A DNA stretch of 64,000 bases from Hofstenia miamia (Eukaryota > Xenacoelomorpha > Acoela), in NCBI GenBank assembly GCA_004352715.1, contig SCFE01000085.1, forward strand, positions 1,585,304 through 1,649,303, read 5' to 3'. The notes under the pieces are model-generated. The model was given only the letters and a program-made list of their open reading frames with translations. It made no database searches and was not told where the DNA came from. Position numbers and translations under genes: made by a program. This document shows positions 32,463 through 44,051 of the stretch, in pieces (the stretch's first letter is position 1; each line of letters begins with the position of its first letter).

Positions 32463-32660
32463 TGTTCATATTCTAAATTTCCTTCAAATGAGGAAATGTC
32501 GAAATTTATTGATGCTCTCAATCAATATAAGCATCTCTACCTTTGCTTGCTCTCAGTTTGCAACTGAAAAACTGAATGGGTACTTCATTTCCGTTTTTCA
32601 TTTGTCCTAATGTTGCTCTGATTACTACTTTGCTTGTGTCACAATCTAATATAAATGATA
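32463..32660 (-). pseudogene. RNase H domain of element E
   Basis: One minus-strand frame reads DCDTSKVVIRATLGQMKNGN then VPIQFFSCKLRASKG. This aligns with element C RNase H (NCDTSVVAISGIL ... VQYFSQKLRASEKN). A frameshift follows, and ESINKFRHF continues in another frame. The catalytic D of DCDTS is present. Continues across the artefact into 32286. Confidence 0.65.
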
Positions 32661-33650
32661 TTGACTAGTTCTTCCTGTTTCTGCCATTCAAATGGCACTG
32701 ATTTTCTCATCAATCTGGTCATCTTTGCTGTTTTGTCATCTATGTTAGGAATAAAAGTTCCATCATAGCTGAAGAATCCTATGATCCTCTGTATATCTTT
32801 CTTATTGTTCAGCTTTTCTATTTTCCAGTGTTGTCTTTCATGCACATTCTTCCCTTTTCTATCATTCTTCTGAGGANCCTCCAATTGGAACAACTAATCC
32901 AGTAAAGAAAACATATTGTGATGTTGAACTTTGATATTCATTGCTAATCCTAAGTTATGCTTATCATTAGAAGAATATTAATGAAGAATATTTAAGGTAA
33001 TATATAAAAACTGTATTTAACTTACATTGATATTACTTCTAAATCAGGTGTCCAAAAAGTATCTTTTTTAAACGTCATCATTTTAATACCACCATAATCA
33101 CTGGGTTCCCACTCCATATCATGTAAAAAGTAAAACTAAATTTTGAAAAATATAATACAGAATGATTTTTTAATATGATGTTTTAAAAAATTATTTTGAA
33201 TAAGGATTAAAATACATTTATAAACATTTATATAAGTTTAATTATAGAAATAGATTTTCAAAGCCTAAACAGCTTNTATATCTTTCTTATTGTTCAGCTT
33301 TTCTATTTTCCAGTGTTGTCTTTCATGCACATTCTTCCCTTTTCTATCATTCTTCTGAGGAACACTATTTTTTCTTTGAGAATGTCACACTTATTTCCAT
33401 TAATCCATTTTCCAGAATTGTTAATGATCTTTCCAATTTCTCCAGATGTTCTTGGATTGTATCACTTGTCACTATGATGTCACTATATAGGCGTCAACTT
33501 CTTCCTCCATTCTGTGTGTCTTATTTCTTAATACCTTTGTGATGTACCTCTGAAAAGTTGCTGGTGCGTTACAGAGTCTGAACGCCATATATATCCATTC
33601 ATATAGCCCATATGGGGTTATGAATGCTGTCTTCTCAATGTCATCCTCTT
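32661..33650 (-). pseudogene. RT palm/thumb of element E, broken by misplaced contig
   Basis: 32875-32661 carries KKDIQRIIGFFSYDGTFIP (thumb, compare RRDVQCLMGFLNYYGMFIL in element C). 33277-33650 carries the palm: the catalytic box region around 33480-33500 reads Y-I-[D]-D-I-I-V-T-S-D with a one-base deletion. 32791-32876 is duplicated at 33277-33361, the overlap of the two true neighbouring contigs. Confidence 0.6.
32878..33275. other. Misplaced contig piece 2 (scaffold artefact)
   Basis: Continues piece 1 (52-base overlap). AT-rich, no coding. Bounded by single Ns at 32877 and 33276. Confidence 0.65.
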
Positions 33651-34190
33651 CTATTTTACTTGCCAGTAGGCTTTGTATAAATCTAGTATTGTAAAGTATT
33701 TATGTTTACTGGCTTCATAGAGCATGTCCTCTATCCGCGGTAGGGGATGTGAGTGCTTTTTCATCACTTCATTCAACTTGCAAAAATCAATGCATAAACA
33801 ATACTTGTCTCCCTGTTTTACAAACAGCTGTTGCTGCATATGGGCTCTCACTTGGCCAGATAATTTTATTGTCAATTAGCTCTTCCAGTATGCGTTTATA
33901 TTCATTCTTCATCTGTTTGGGCACCCTTCTGACTGGTAGCTTGATTGGTTTGTCTGCTGTTGTGACTATTCTATGCTTTTTGCCCTGTCCTATGTTTATT
34001 TCTCCATAGTTGAATATACATTTGTGTTTTTCTAACAACTTCCTTAGTTGCGTGATCTCCAGTCATTATAGATGTGGGTAGTCTTCATTATTTATATCGG
34101 GTGTTCTATGTGTGTCTTCTTCTGCTTTCGTCGCAATGCCCTTGAGTCAGCTTTTGGGAGTACTCGTGACTTTGATGGTGTTTGTCCACT
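33651..34190 (-). pseudogene. RT N-terminal half of element E
   Basis: Two overlapping frames: KLPVRRVPKQMKNEYKRILE ... IIWPSESPYAATAV, then after a frameshift KYCLCIDFCKLNEVMKK, PLPRIEDMLYEASKHKYF and LDLYKAYWQV. These are the fingers and first palm motif (L-D-L-Y-K-A-Y-W-Q, catalytic Asp present) of gypsy RT, close to element C. Broken by the frameshift and by stops upstream. Confidence 0.75.
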
Positions 34191-34508
34191 TGCCCTACAA
34201 TATCTATAATATTTTAGATCCAAAATATTGACTATAATGTTTCTGATAAAGTGACTGAGCATGTATTAATTATTAAATGTAGGTTAGGAAGCTGCCAATT
34301 ATTAAAATAATTAATTAAAACCAATATATTTTGGTAATGGCTACATGTAATATTAATAGAGCAGCTAGTAACAAGTCACATTGCAAACAATGAAACACTT
34401 TTACAAAAAGTGTATCTAATTAAGTAAAACCCTACCCACACAACTACAACTAAGGTTATACAGTAACAAAGGATAAAATAGTAATGATGCCTGGTAGAGG
34501 ATGTTACA
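34191..34508 (+). mobile_element. 3' fragment of a group-1 LTR
   Basis: Ends GGTAGAGGATGTTACA at 34508. Contains the ACCCTACCCACA and TAGGTTAGGAAGCTGCC landmarks of the LTR at 36642-37717. An internal part is missing at about 34395. Confidence 0.65.
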
Positions 34509-34798
34509 CATGTACTCTTTGTAGGAGATCTCTATGAATATATTTGGAAATGGCAAGTCTATTATTCCAATTTTTTGCATATAGAAGGCCATTCTCTGTT
34601 AACTTAATATTCAAACCTTCTAGCCACAATATTGGTTTTGTCTCCTGAAAATTTTTTAAGCCACACTAGTGCACTATTGTTGGTACATACTACAAATGTG
34701 CATCCAATAATGAAGTAGTGAAATTTTCTTAATGATTCAACTACTGCCAGCATCTCACATTTGGTGGCACCATAATTTTTTTCTGGATGTATATTCAT
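34509..34798 (-). pseudogene. RNase H fragment between two LTR pieces
   Basis: The minus-strand ORF reads EKNYGATKCEMLAVVESLRK then SALVWLKKFSGDKTNIVARR, matching element C RNase H (KNYGATKCEMLALVESLKK, ALAWLKKFSGNKSNIVARW). The catalytic T-D-N reads T-N-N, so it is inactive. It is flanked by two copies of AAACACTTTTACAAA at the LTR junctions (about 34390 and 34799), suggesting recombination or a duplication at that word. Confidence 0.75.
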
Positions 34799-35170
34799 AA
34801 AACACTTTTACAAATAAAGAATAAGTCAAATCATATCTTGTCTTGAGTATACACTGAGCTAGGATATGGTACACATAAGTTACATCATTCAGCTTTGAGT
34901 TGGTACTCAAAAAAGGGATCCTCAGTGAACAAGTGAAACTGGATGTGGAGATCAGCTTTGGGCAGAGGTCCACTATTGATCATTGGAGAAATTGCTGTAT
35001 GGCTTTGTCACCTGAGTAGTGAATGGTTAAATCTAGTTATGTTCCATTAACAGAAATATACAAAAGCTAAGCAATATCTAGTTAGTAAATCCCTACCCAC
35101 AAATATACAACCAATGTTATAGAGTAACAAAGGACAAGCAGTAATAATGCCTGGTAGAGTCTGCTATATT
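34799..35170 (+). mobile_element. 3' fragment of a group-1 LTR
   Basis: Collinear with the end of the LTR at 36642-37717 (GCACTGAGCTAGGATA-like, CCCTACCCACA, ATGCCTGGTAGAG), ending near TCTGCTATA. Same orientation as the fragment at 34191. Confidence 0.65.
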
Positions 35171-35995
35171 AGTAGAGAACATGAAGACATTCCAGCATTT
35201 CCTCATTGGAAAAGAGTTCATCATAAAAACAGATAGTACAGGCTTATCATTTCTGAATAAATTCTTGGTTGACAAATTTTCTATGGTATCTCAATGGATC
35301 AAATTCTTAAGTGATTACAGATAAACAATCAAACACAGGAAAGGAACACTACAAGCAAATGTAGATTTTTGGACAGCATTACCTAAATATCACAGGGACT
35401 CACCAAAATAAGATGGAGACAAAATGAAATTCGAATTTTTGTCACATAATCATTATGAAGACCTCCTGGAAATTAATGTAGATAAAAAAGGCCATGCAAT
35501 ACTCATGATCACAATCAAAGAGGAGATATATGAAGAAGAAATCATTCAAAAACAACATGCAGACAACATCCTAGAACAGATAAGGCAGAAAATTTGAACC
35601 AGGAAATATTTATTTAAAGAGAGGCAAACTCATACTTAAGGAGGTATAAATGAAAGATCAATGGAAATGGCTTACTTTACACAGAAGGACAGAACAGGAG
35701 GATTGTGATACTTGAATATTTCAAGAAAGACTTGGCATGCAGAATACTCAAAAAGGACACATGGGAATTAACTAAACAGAGATGGCATTCAACTCAAAAT
35801 TTGGATTACAAAAAGTGGGAGAGGATGTCATAAATAAATCCACAAATTGTCTGCTTCACAATAATGTACACTTTTAAATTAGAATGCACTCTTAGAGAAG
35901 ATGATCATTACTTAAACAAATGAAGTCAGTCACATGGATTTAGAGACACTGTCATGAAATAATGCAGGATACCAACATGTGCTGGTCATGATTAA
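35171..35995 (+). pseudogene. RNase H end, linker and integrase start (gypsy relic)
   Basis: Plus-strand frames read IKTDSTGLSFLNKFLVDKFS, IKHRKGTLQANVDFWTALP, then the linker LLEINVDKKGHAILMITIKEE. Integrase-like pieces follow, including HMDLETLS near 35935 and YQHVLVMIKKF at the end, matching HVDLSK and YLLVMVDHF of element C. It has many stops. At about 35995 it abuts an oppositely oriented gag. Confidence 0.7.
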
Positions 35996-36514
35996 AAAGT
36001 TTGCAATATATTGCAGAATAATTCTACTTGATTCAGCAACAGCAATAGTAGTAGCAGAAAAAAAGGAATGGATATTAAAATTTGTTGTGATGGAGAAGAT
36101 GTCATTTGCTTCAATTTTCTTTTTTTGTTGCTGTTGAAACTGTTCAATTTGTTCTGCTTTGGCTCATCATGTGGTGTCAATGTTTCCTGCATCTCAAGTC
36201 TGATTTGAGATCTTAATAGTGCACATTTTCTTTCAAATTTCACCTTCAGCAGAGATATTTCAATTCACTGTTGCTTTTCTACATCTCACAATTTGCTGAG
36301 ATCTATTGATTTCATCAACAATATTGGTGACAGTTGGGGTCTCTGAGTAGTGAGGGTAACTGTCTCCAGCAACTGTTGTTATTTTTTTTTGTGGTACTGA
36401 ATTTAGGCATTCCTTTGGTGGGTTTTGTGATGTGGGAGTTTTCCATTTCTGATTTCTTAGATTACTGCGTCTGGTATTTACCATTTTCATTTTCCATCTT
36501 GGCAGTAGTTGCAC
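35996..36514 (-). pseudogene. gag N-terminus relic
   Basis: Minus-strand ORFs 36514-36260 and 36243-35992. The first has the basic, Thr/Pro-rich MVNTRRSNLRNQKWKTPTSQ start, resembling the gag start of element Y (MVYSRKKTRTRAKTQKTP). The second is the coiled-coil-like start of the next region, ending in low complexity. Truncated at the junction with the plus-strand integrase relic. Confidence 0.55.
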
Positions 36515-36641
36515 TTTTTATGACTTCTATGACTTGTGCATTCTGTTTTTATTGAATTTTAGGGATTACAATGATAATCTTTCAGGTTTTTCCCTGTTGC
36601 CCTGTTTTGCTATAATTTTTTGGTGATAATTAGAATGCATT

Positions 36642-37717
36642 TGTAACATTATCTAAGATGAAAGATAGTCATTGGGAAGAAACTAAGATTTTATCTGTGA
36701 TTAAAAATATATTATAAAAATGATTATCAACTTAGATTAGTTTGTATTATGCAACCAACAAATATCAGTAAAAATGATTATAATTAGTATCTGTGAATTC
36801 TACTAATTTGTTGAAGCAAAGGCGTGAGTTCTTTTTCATTATTTTTAGCCATCTTGGTGGACAAACTTTTGAAATTTTAAATTGACATGTACTTTTTCAA
36901 ATTAACTATAAATAGAGTGAAATTTATTGTTGTTATGGTTTGATTATCTGATACAATGTTCAGTAGTGGCAAGGATTCCATAATATGAACAATTCTAGAT
37001 TCCTTGTTCTAAGCCATGAACCTGCAATATATTAGGGATACAAATAGGAGTTTTTATTTCTGGTTACTAAACGATTTATCCTTTCTCACATGCACTAACA
37101 TAAAAAAGAATTCAAGGTAAGGCTGTAAAGCCAAATATAGGATTTTATATTTATATTATTCTAGATCCAAATTGATGACAATAATTTGACTGATAATGTG
37201 ACTGAGTATGTATTGATTATTACCTGTAGGGTAGGAAGCTGCTAGATATTTATCTAATTTTACTAAAGCTAATATATTTTGGAAATGGCTAATTACATAA
37301 TTAATTAAGCAGCTAGTAACAATCAAGGTTGCAAGTATATAGTACACTTTACAAATTGAGAATAAGTTGAGTTGTGTCAAGAATTGGGGAAGCACTGAGC
37401 TAGGATAGGGCACATATAAGTTACTTTGCTGAGCTTGAGAGTTAAAAGTCATTCACTTGGATTATAGAGGAGTGGTGGTTACCTGATTTGGAGATTAGCT
37501 TCAGGCAGATGACCAATCACCAACTGGAAAGGTTACTGTGAAGCTTCATCATCTAAATAGTGTTGATTATATCCTTCACTAATTACAGTTATTGGAGTTT
37601 AATAATGTGGAAGTTAAGCAGTGTGAGATTAGTACCTCCCTACCCACTAGTATGCCATGTGAATTATAATAGCCTAATAGAGATATTAGAGATCAAAGCC
37701 TGGTAGAGGATGCTACA
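36642..37717 (+). mobile_element. Group-1 LTR
   Basis: TGTAACATTATC ... GGTAGAGGATGCTACA, 1,076 bp. It contains ACTATAAATAGAG (TATA region) and TTAGGGATACAAATAGGAG. No matching 4-bp duplication in the flanks, so it may be a remnant of a rearranged element. Confidence 0.75.
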
Positions 37718-38004
37718 TTTGCCTTTGTACTTGCTAAAGAGTCTTTCAGCTCACTCTTCATCATCACCAGTGTTTTCAGAAGAATGTTCTGCATCCATTT
37801 TTTTCTAATCACAGCAATTCTGTTTTTCATTCATTCTTTGTGGGCATGCCATTGTTGCCATGTGAAATCCCTTATCCTTAATGAAGTACAATTTATCCAC
37901 TTAACAATTAACCAGTCTTGAGAATAACTTTTTCATTTCTACACTGTTAGTATGTTTCTGCATATCACTGAACATGTCTCTAATATGTTCACAGGTAATT
38001 CTTT
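37718..38004. other. Spacer with a coding-like minus-strand fragment
   Basis: The minus strand at about 37995-37905 reads CEHIRDMFSDMQKHTNSVEM then KKLFSRLVNC before a stop. Not recognised. It could be a relic of another mobile element or of a host exon. Confidence 0.3.
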
Positions 38005-40526
38005 TGTTGCATAATCACATGTGTGGTTAAGTTGAGAGAAAGAGTGCAAATTTCTAAGACTCACTTGTAGTAATAATTCATTGTATACACATGTTTATTA
38101 TTATTTGATTAGTTATAAAAATTTATTAAAGCAGTACTTTATATTAAATTGCCTGGCAGTACTTTAGCAAAAATAATAGGACAAAGTCATGCACACTAAT
38201 TAATGCTGACGTGCATAATTAACACAGACAAACAAATGCCAGGAAATTGTCAACAACATTAAAAGACAGGTACTAGCCATTTGTTTAATTGTTTATGGAA
38301 ATTTAGTATGCATGTGCAATAATAATAGTTTATGATTTTAATGAACGAATATTACTGGATTTACTTTGTTATTTTGTCAGATTATTTAATAGTGTAGAAT
38401 CTTGACAACCTTCCAACTAATAAAGCTTAACTTAATTTAGGAGGTGCTGTAACATTTTTCCCTCCTGAACTAGTATGGTAGGTGACAGATTCCAAGTTTC
38501 CATCTCTCTTCTTTACTCTAACTTTGTGTTGCTTATTAATTTAAATAATATCTGATCAACTAATATTGAAGCTTGGATTAACAACAGTAATTTAGGTGCA
38601 AGACAAGAGATAGATGGTACAATGTACAGGGTTGAAACCTGACCTGAGGTAAAGCGCAAAGAGGAATCAAAGAAGCCATGCTATGAGATAATGATTAATT
38701 CCAACTGCTACTTGAACATTGAGAGAAACACCAACTGCAATGCCAGTAACACAGTGCATGAAACAATGTGTGAGAATATGATAGTGACAGTGTGTGATTG
38801 CTTACTAATTTATTCAATTGATTGTTCTTGTAATTAATGAATTTGTAATATAAGTGGAATTCACAACCAGGATGCTTTAGCTTGTTATAATTCCTTACAT
38901 GTAATATCCCTACAGATAAATATGTACATGCTAACCTAATATACATGTGAACAACCAATGCTGCCAAAAATAAAAGGGATAGTCAGTAGTTCAGTCCAAA
39001 GGTAAATACATATAATGACATTACTGAAATCCAATGCAAACAAGTCATGAAGTTTCTGATGAGGGTTAACCTAATGATCATAATATAATAATACGAGCAG
39101 TGAATGATAGGAAAGCTATAACAAATAAAAACCCCTATCCTTATACCTAACCTAAGAGCACATCAGGTAAGCACCAACTACCAGCCGCACAGCCTTTTGA
39201 ATGGTGAACAAATGTTAGGTGCAAAGCCATTACAAACTTACATTAAATGAAGTTGTGGACCACTGTCAAGAATACCCTAGTGCTTGACTGTTTAGTTTTC
39301 TATGGTAATTAATAAATAAACCTGACAAAGATAAAAGAAGTAAATGCAATGAATTTTAGTCATCATCAAAATAATAAATTGCACCACTTTTATACTTGAA
39401 ACTATTAAACAATCAAATATTTGGCTAGTACCTGCTAAATCTAAGTTGTTGACAGTTTTCTAATTTCTGATTTTCCTTCATCTGCTGATTTACACACGTC
39501 AGCATTAATTAGCATTTGTGAATTTGGTCTCTTACCATTTGTCAAATGTACTGCCAAATTAATATTAATAAATATGAAAATACTGCTTTACAATTTTACA
39601 ACTGATTTAACTAATAATAATCATGTGTGTACAATAAATATTTAGTCTTAGTTCTTTCCTCTAATTCTCTCCACTTGACCACATGATTGGATTATGTTAC
39701 AATAGTTACATGGAAAGCTAAATGTTCAAGCACTAGAGTAATCCTGCAGTGGTCCCCAAATACACTTAGTGGAATTTTGGAACAGCCTGCACACTATTGC
39801 CTTTCAAAAGTGCTGTGCAGCCTGTAGCTGCAGATTTCTTGATGTGCTTTTAAGTTAGAAATAGGTATAGGGATTTTTATCAGTTATAGCTTTCCTATCA
39901 TTTATTACTCTCTTATTATTACTATCACTTTTAGAACAACTATTCAGAGATATGAAATGCTCTACATATTTAATGTACAGTTATTTTTTATGACATATTT
40001 ACTGTTCAGTAAGTTTGTGGACCATCAGTTGACTTATGAATTAGCTTTCTTGCTGACTGCATTGATTGTTCACATGTATAAAAGGGTAACATGTACTATT
40101 ATATCTGTAGGGTTATTACAAGTAAGGAAAAATAACAAGCTATAGCATCACAGTTGCATTAATTCCTTTTATTTACATAGCCATAATAACAAGGACAATC
40201 AATGCACTAAGTTATTAAGTTATCACACTCACTATCACTGAGGTAACCATTCATGCACTGAGTCAACAACTGGTTTCCATTGTGAAGTTCAAGTAGAAGC
40301 TGGAGCTGTCACTGAGTTGGGTTTCAACCCTGCATTAGATCTACTGCTCTCAATCTAAATAAACTGTTGTTAGTTCAAGCAGTCAGGAATGCTAATGCAA
40401 TATTAATTCAGTTAATAAATTAAGCATCAAAATACATTGAGAAAGTTTGGGATCTGTCACACCATATACCTTGCTCATACCCAGAGACTGGATAAGCAAG
40501 TGAATTCAGTTTTGGCAGGATTCTAC
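38005..40526 (+). mobile_element. Group-1 LTR split by an inverted solo LTR
   Basis: Plus-orientation LTR starting TGTTGCATAATCACATGTGTGG and ending GGCAGGATTCTACA. It is interrupted at 38393-39701 by a reverse-oriented copy. The two halves rejoin perfectly at the ATAG target duplication. The outer flanks CTTT / CTTA may be a decayed duplication. Confidence 0.8.
38393..39701 (-). mobile_element. Solo group-1 LTR with ATAG target duplication
   Basis: Minus strand TGTAACATAATCC ... CAAGATTCTACA, 1,309 bp, flanked by ATAG at 38389-38392 and 39702-39705. It defines the full ends of the element B LTR type. A solo LTR forms by recombination between the two LTRs of a complete insertion. Confidence 0.85.
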
Positions 40527-40979
40527 ACTTATTACTGACATATTTATGTTTAGGTTTAACATGTACTGCTGAATCAAACAGCTCATGCCTAAGTGGTGAA
40601 ATTCTCCCCACAGTGGATGAATCACTTAACTGGCTCTCTCACCATGACATTTGTGGTTAACTTAATTGTAACTTAATACCAAAGTTATTGCATTTTAAGT
40701 CTTAATGAAACAGCATCATGCTATAATCACAGTGTAAATGAATGGTAGCATTAAATATATGTTTTGTTAGTAATTAAGCACTTATCAAATTGTAATTAAG
40801 TATACTTCTTCTTCATTCACCAATGAGATGATCTTCTTTTATTGAACAAAAAAAAACAATTTATATAATTAATATATAAATTAAATAGAATATAGTTTGT
40901 ATCTGATTTCATAATTAGCTGCATTTGTAATAATTATCCATCATTCTAATGCGCACATTCCATTTCATTAAATTAGTAG
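40527..40979. other. AT-rich spacer
   Basis: No recognised gene. The short minus-strand ORF at 40420-40611 overlaps the LTR end and is not called. Confidence 0.4.
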
Positions 40980-42098
40980 TGTAGCATAATCCAAGAAACA
41001 ATGCTGCAAAAAGAATAAGAAAGATATTAGTTGATCAAGAGGATTAACATTTAATTGAATTATGATTAAATTAGTATTGATCTTAAATTAAAATCAATTT
41101 AAGTTTAGCATCATTATTTTTGTAAAATGCAACTAACATTACCAAATAGTAATTGTTGAAACAATTTGGCAAAACAAAGGGGGTAATATTGCAGATGATT
41201 TAACATTCAAGTCAACAGGTACTTTTTGATCAGAAACTATAAATTGAGAAAAATCATTTGGAGAACTGTTGAAGTAAATTCTTTGAAAATCTTATCCTTA
41301 GATTTAACCTGGTTTGCTTATTGTTAAATCATGTCAAGCTAAACAGTAAATGCATTAGTAGTGGTGGGGGCACACATTGGGTGTGATTCAAGGGTCCTTG
41401 ACATGAGCCATGAACCTGCATCTTGGTTAGGGATAGCTGACTATCAATTCTCTCAACAAGATTTATGCAGTAATGAAACTCAGAGAAAACAGTTGGAGAA
41501 CCAATTGTAGGTTATTATATCTTAAATTAATAAGACTACATAGGAGACCTATAAATAGACCTATAGCAAGACTAAGCATGTATTACTAATGAAATGGAAG
41601 TTAGGAAGCTGCAAGTAATTATCTATTTGATTATTTGAATTATTTAAAGCCAATAATTTTCAGTAATGGCTAAATAAATATTTATTAAGCAGGTAGTGAC
41701 ATTGCCAGTTTGCAAGTACAAACTACACATTACAAATTGAGTTTAAGTCAGTTACATTCAGCCTTGAGGGTTGCACTGAGTTAGGATAGGGAACACATAA
41801 GCTACTTCACTGAGCTGAGATTTGGAGACAATCAATTGGCAGTGAAGATAAGTAAGTGTTGGAAGATTTGGAGATCAGAGTCTGCCAGGGGCCTAATGGA
41901 AGATCTAACAATAAGGAAACTGCAGCAGCTGATCCACATCTAAATAGTGTTCAGTTACCATAGATTTAATCAAAGTTAACTACAAGTGTTTATAGAGGAA
42001 AGCAGTTGATATAAGTACACCCCTACCTGTGATTAACACAGAATTATATTCAAAAGGAATTAATTAAGTTGAGTTAGAGCTTTGTAGCAGATGCTACA
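40980..42098 (+). mobile_element. Solo group-1 LTR with GTAG target duplication
   Basis: TGTAGCATAATCCAAG ... GTAGCAGATGCTACA, 1,119 bp, flanked by GTAG at 40976-40979 and 42099-42102. Complete and cleanly bounded; it serves as the reference for this LTR subtype. Confidence 0.85.
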
Positions 42099-42569
42099 GT
42101 AGTTCCGAGATTTATAGCAATTTGTTAGTAAATGTAAGTTAGATTAATTAAGATATTTGCTGAAAGATACTTAGGGGCACTGTCAATGTCCATCAAGTTA
42201 ATTCACCACCACCATTTCCATACAGAAATTTAACTAATTATCTTCATGTATAATTCCAGATAAATATAAGAAATGGACCTAATGACTTATTTACTGAAAG
42301 TTTGGTTTCTCAGTATAAAAATTCCTGGTATACTATAAATAATGTTACATTCACTTTTATGTTTTCATATTTCAGATGATTGATTTAAATTTTTAAATCA
42401 TTTCTGACCTGTTTTATAGTCTAGATTAAAGATAATTCATTTACAAAATCAGTACTGTCAACAATATTTCATTTAGTATCACATTCTATCACTGTGGTCA
42501 GCATAAGTGTCTTTCTGTTTGCACTTTTTGAACTTGGGTGAGCTAACAAGACTATCTTTAAGTTTACAT
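42099..42569. other. AT-rich spacer
   Basis: Nothing recognised until integrase similarity starts at about 42570. Confidence 0.4.
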
Positions 42570-43138
42570 TCTGTTACATTACCAATAGGAGAGTGCAGTT
42601 TGAAAGTAATCTGTTCAAAGAGTTAAATACAATGATGTAGTTTAAGCATGGAAAACAGCTGCTTATCACCCTCATGTAGAAAGACTGAATTAAATAATAA
42701 TCAAATTGATAAGACAATTATTGGAAATGATAGAGTATTTTTTACAATAAAGTAGTGCACTCAACAATTTGAATCACACAGTTCAAAGCAATGTTCAGTA
42801 GGGAGGCATCAACTCTGCTTCAATGCAATATATGAACTACTATAAAGATATTGACAATGAGTACATAAAGATAATCAAACACCAATGACAGAAATTCAGA
42901 AAACAATGTGCAGAACAATGTGAAAAGAATGAAAGTGATACAAAGGAAGAACTTCAATAAAAATGTATATGGTAGGCCTTGCAAAGTCTATTCATATACA
43001 GTAGGAAACATGAACAACATAAATCAAGTTAAGAAGCTAAGGTCACTCTGGGCAGTGTAGAATTGGGAGCTGGGAACTCTAATAATACTACAGAACTCAT
43101 TGTCACAGCAGAAGATTGCTGAAGTGACCCTATTGTAA
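42570..43138 (+). pseudogene. Integrase relic beside element C
   Basis: Broken plus-strand frames contain RRVQFESNLFKELNTMM, TAAYHPHVERLN, MFSREAST, KNFNKNVYGRP and INQVKKLRSLW. These match, in order, QFESNLLSALMKELEV, TAYHHQANGLVERLN, MFGREAAT, KTFNKKVYGEP and HQVRKLANDW of element C integrase (49800-50320). Full of stops; an older related insertion into which, or next to which, element C landed. Confidence 0.7.
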
Positions 43139-44051
43139 TGTAGAGTCGCTTGGGGATTCAGTCGAATTTATTCTTTTTAAATTGTATTCATGTGTTATTA
43201 CGTCACTATGACGCTATCGATTATTTTCGATCTTAGTTTGCTATTATTAAATTGTTGTCCCCTCGATGGTGCTTTTATTTGCTCAAATTTAATTTTGCGA
43301 GGGAATTAGAATTGATCATGTTAAACTACGTTGCTATCTGAAGTTGTAAACAAAGGCAGGTAATGATGACACTTTTGTATAAAAACTGAGAAACCTGTAG
43401 CAATAGTTCAATAGACTTTGTCTACTCTTAACTGCCGTCTTTACCTTTGTATTTCTTATTTATTTATTATCTTAAATGAAACTTATTGCTTAAGATTGGC
43501 GACAATTCGGGAGTGCTTTCACCAGCACGGGGCGACACGTTGCTTCTGGGGGTCNTAGAATTGGGAGCTGGGAACTCTAATAATACTACAGAACTCATTG
43601 TCACAGCAGAAGATTGCTGAAGTGACCCTATTGTAATGTAGAGTCGCTTGGGGATTCAGTCGAATTTATTCTTTTTAAATTGTATTCATGTGTTATTACG
43701 TCACTATGACGCTATCGATTATTTTCGATCTTAGTTTGCTATTATTAAATTGTTGTCCCCTCGATGTTGTTTTATTTGCTCAAATTTAATTTTGCAAGGG
43801 AATTAGAATTGATCATGTTAAACTACGTTGCTATCTGAAGTTGTAAACAAAGGCAGGTAATGATGACACTTTTGTATAAAAACTGAGAAACCTGTAGCGA
43901 TAGTTCAATAGACTTTGTCTACTCTTAACTGCCGTCTTTACCATTGTATTTCTTATTTATTTATTATCTTAAATGAAACTTATTGCTTAAGATCGGCGAC
44001 AATTCGGGAGTGCTTTCACCAGCACGGGGCGACACATTGCTTCTGGGGGTC
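43058..44051. other. Allelic contig overlap duplicated at a single N
   Basis: 43058-43554 recurs as 43556-44051 with a handful of substitutions and small indels, separated by an N at 43555. The copied block includes 80 bases of flank plus the LTR start. It is therefore a join of two allelic contigs, not a biological duplication. Confidence 0.8.

Larger units (their letters stand above)
31803..34190 (-). mobile_element. Element E: deleted gypsy relic with RT, RNase H, ORF3
   Basis: Minus-strand order: RT N-terminus (34190-33651), RT thumb (about 33650-33277 and 32876-32640), RNase H (32650-32463), fused linker/ORF3 (32286-31803). Two pieces of an unrelated contig (32288-32461 and 32878-33275) are interleaved by the scaffold. 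Confidence 0.7.

Noticed and set aside
43139-43554. Tandem duplicated 5' LTR of element C
   Set aside because: The duplication also includes unique flank and is interrupted by an N, so it is an assembly overlap of alleles.
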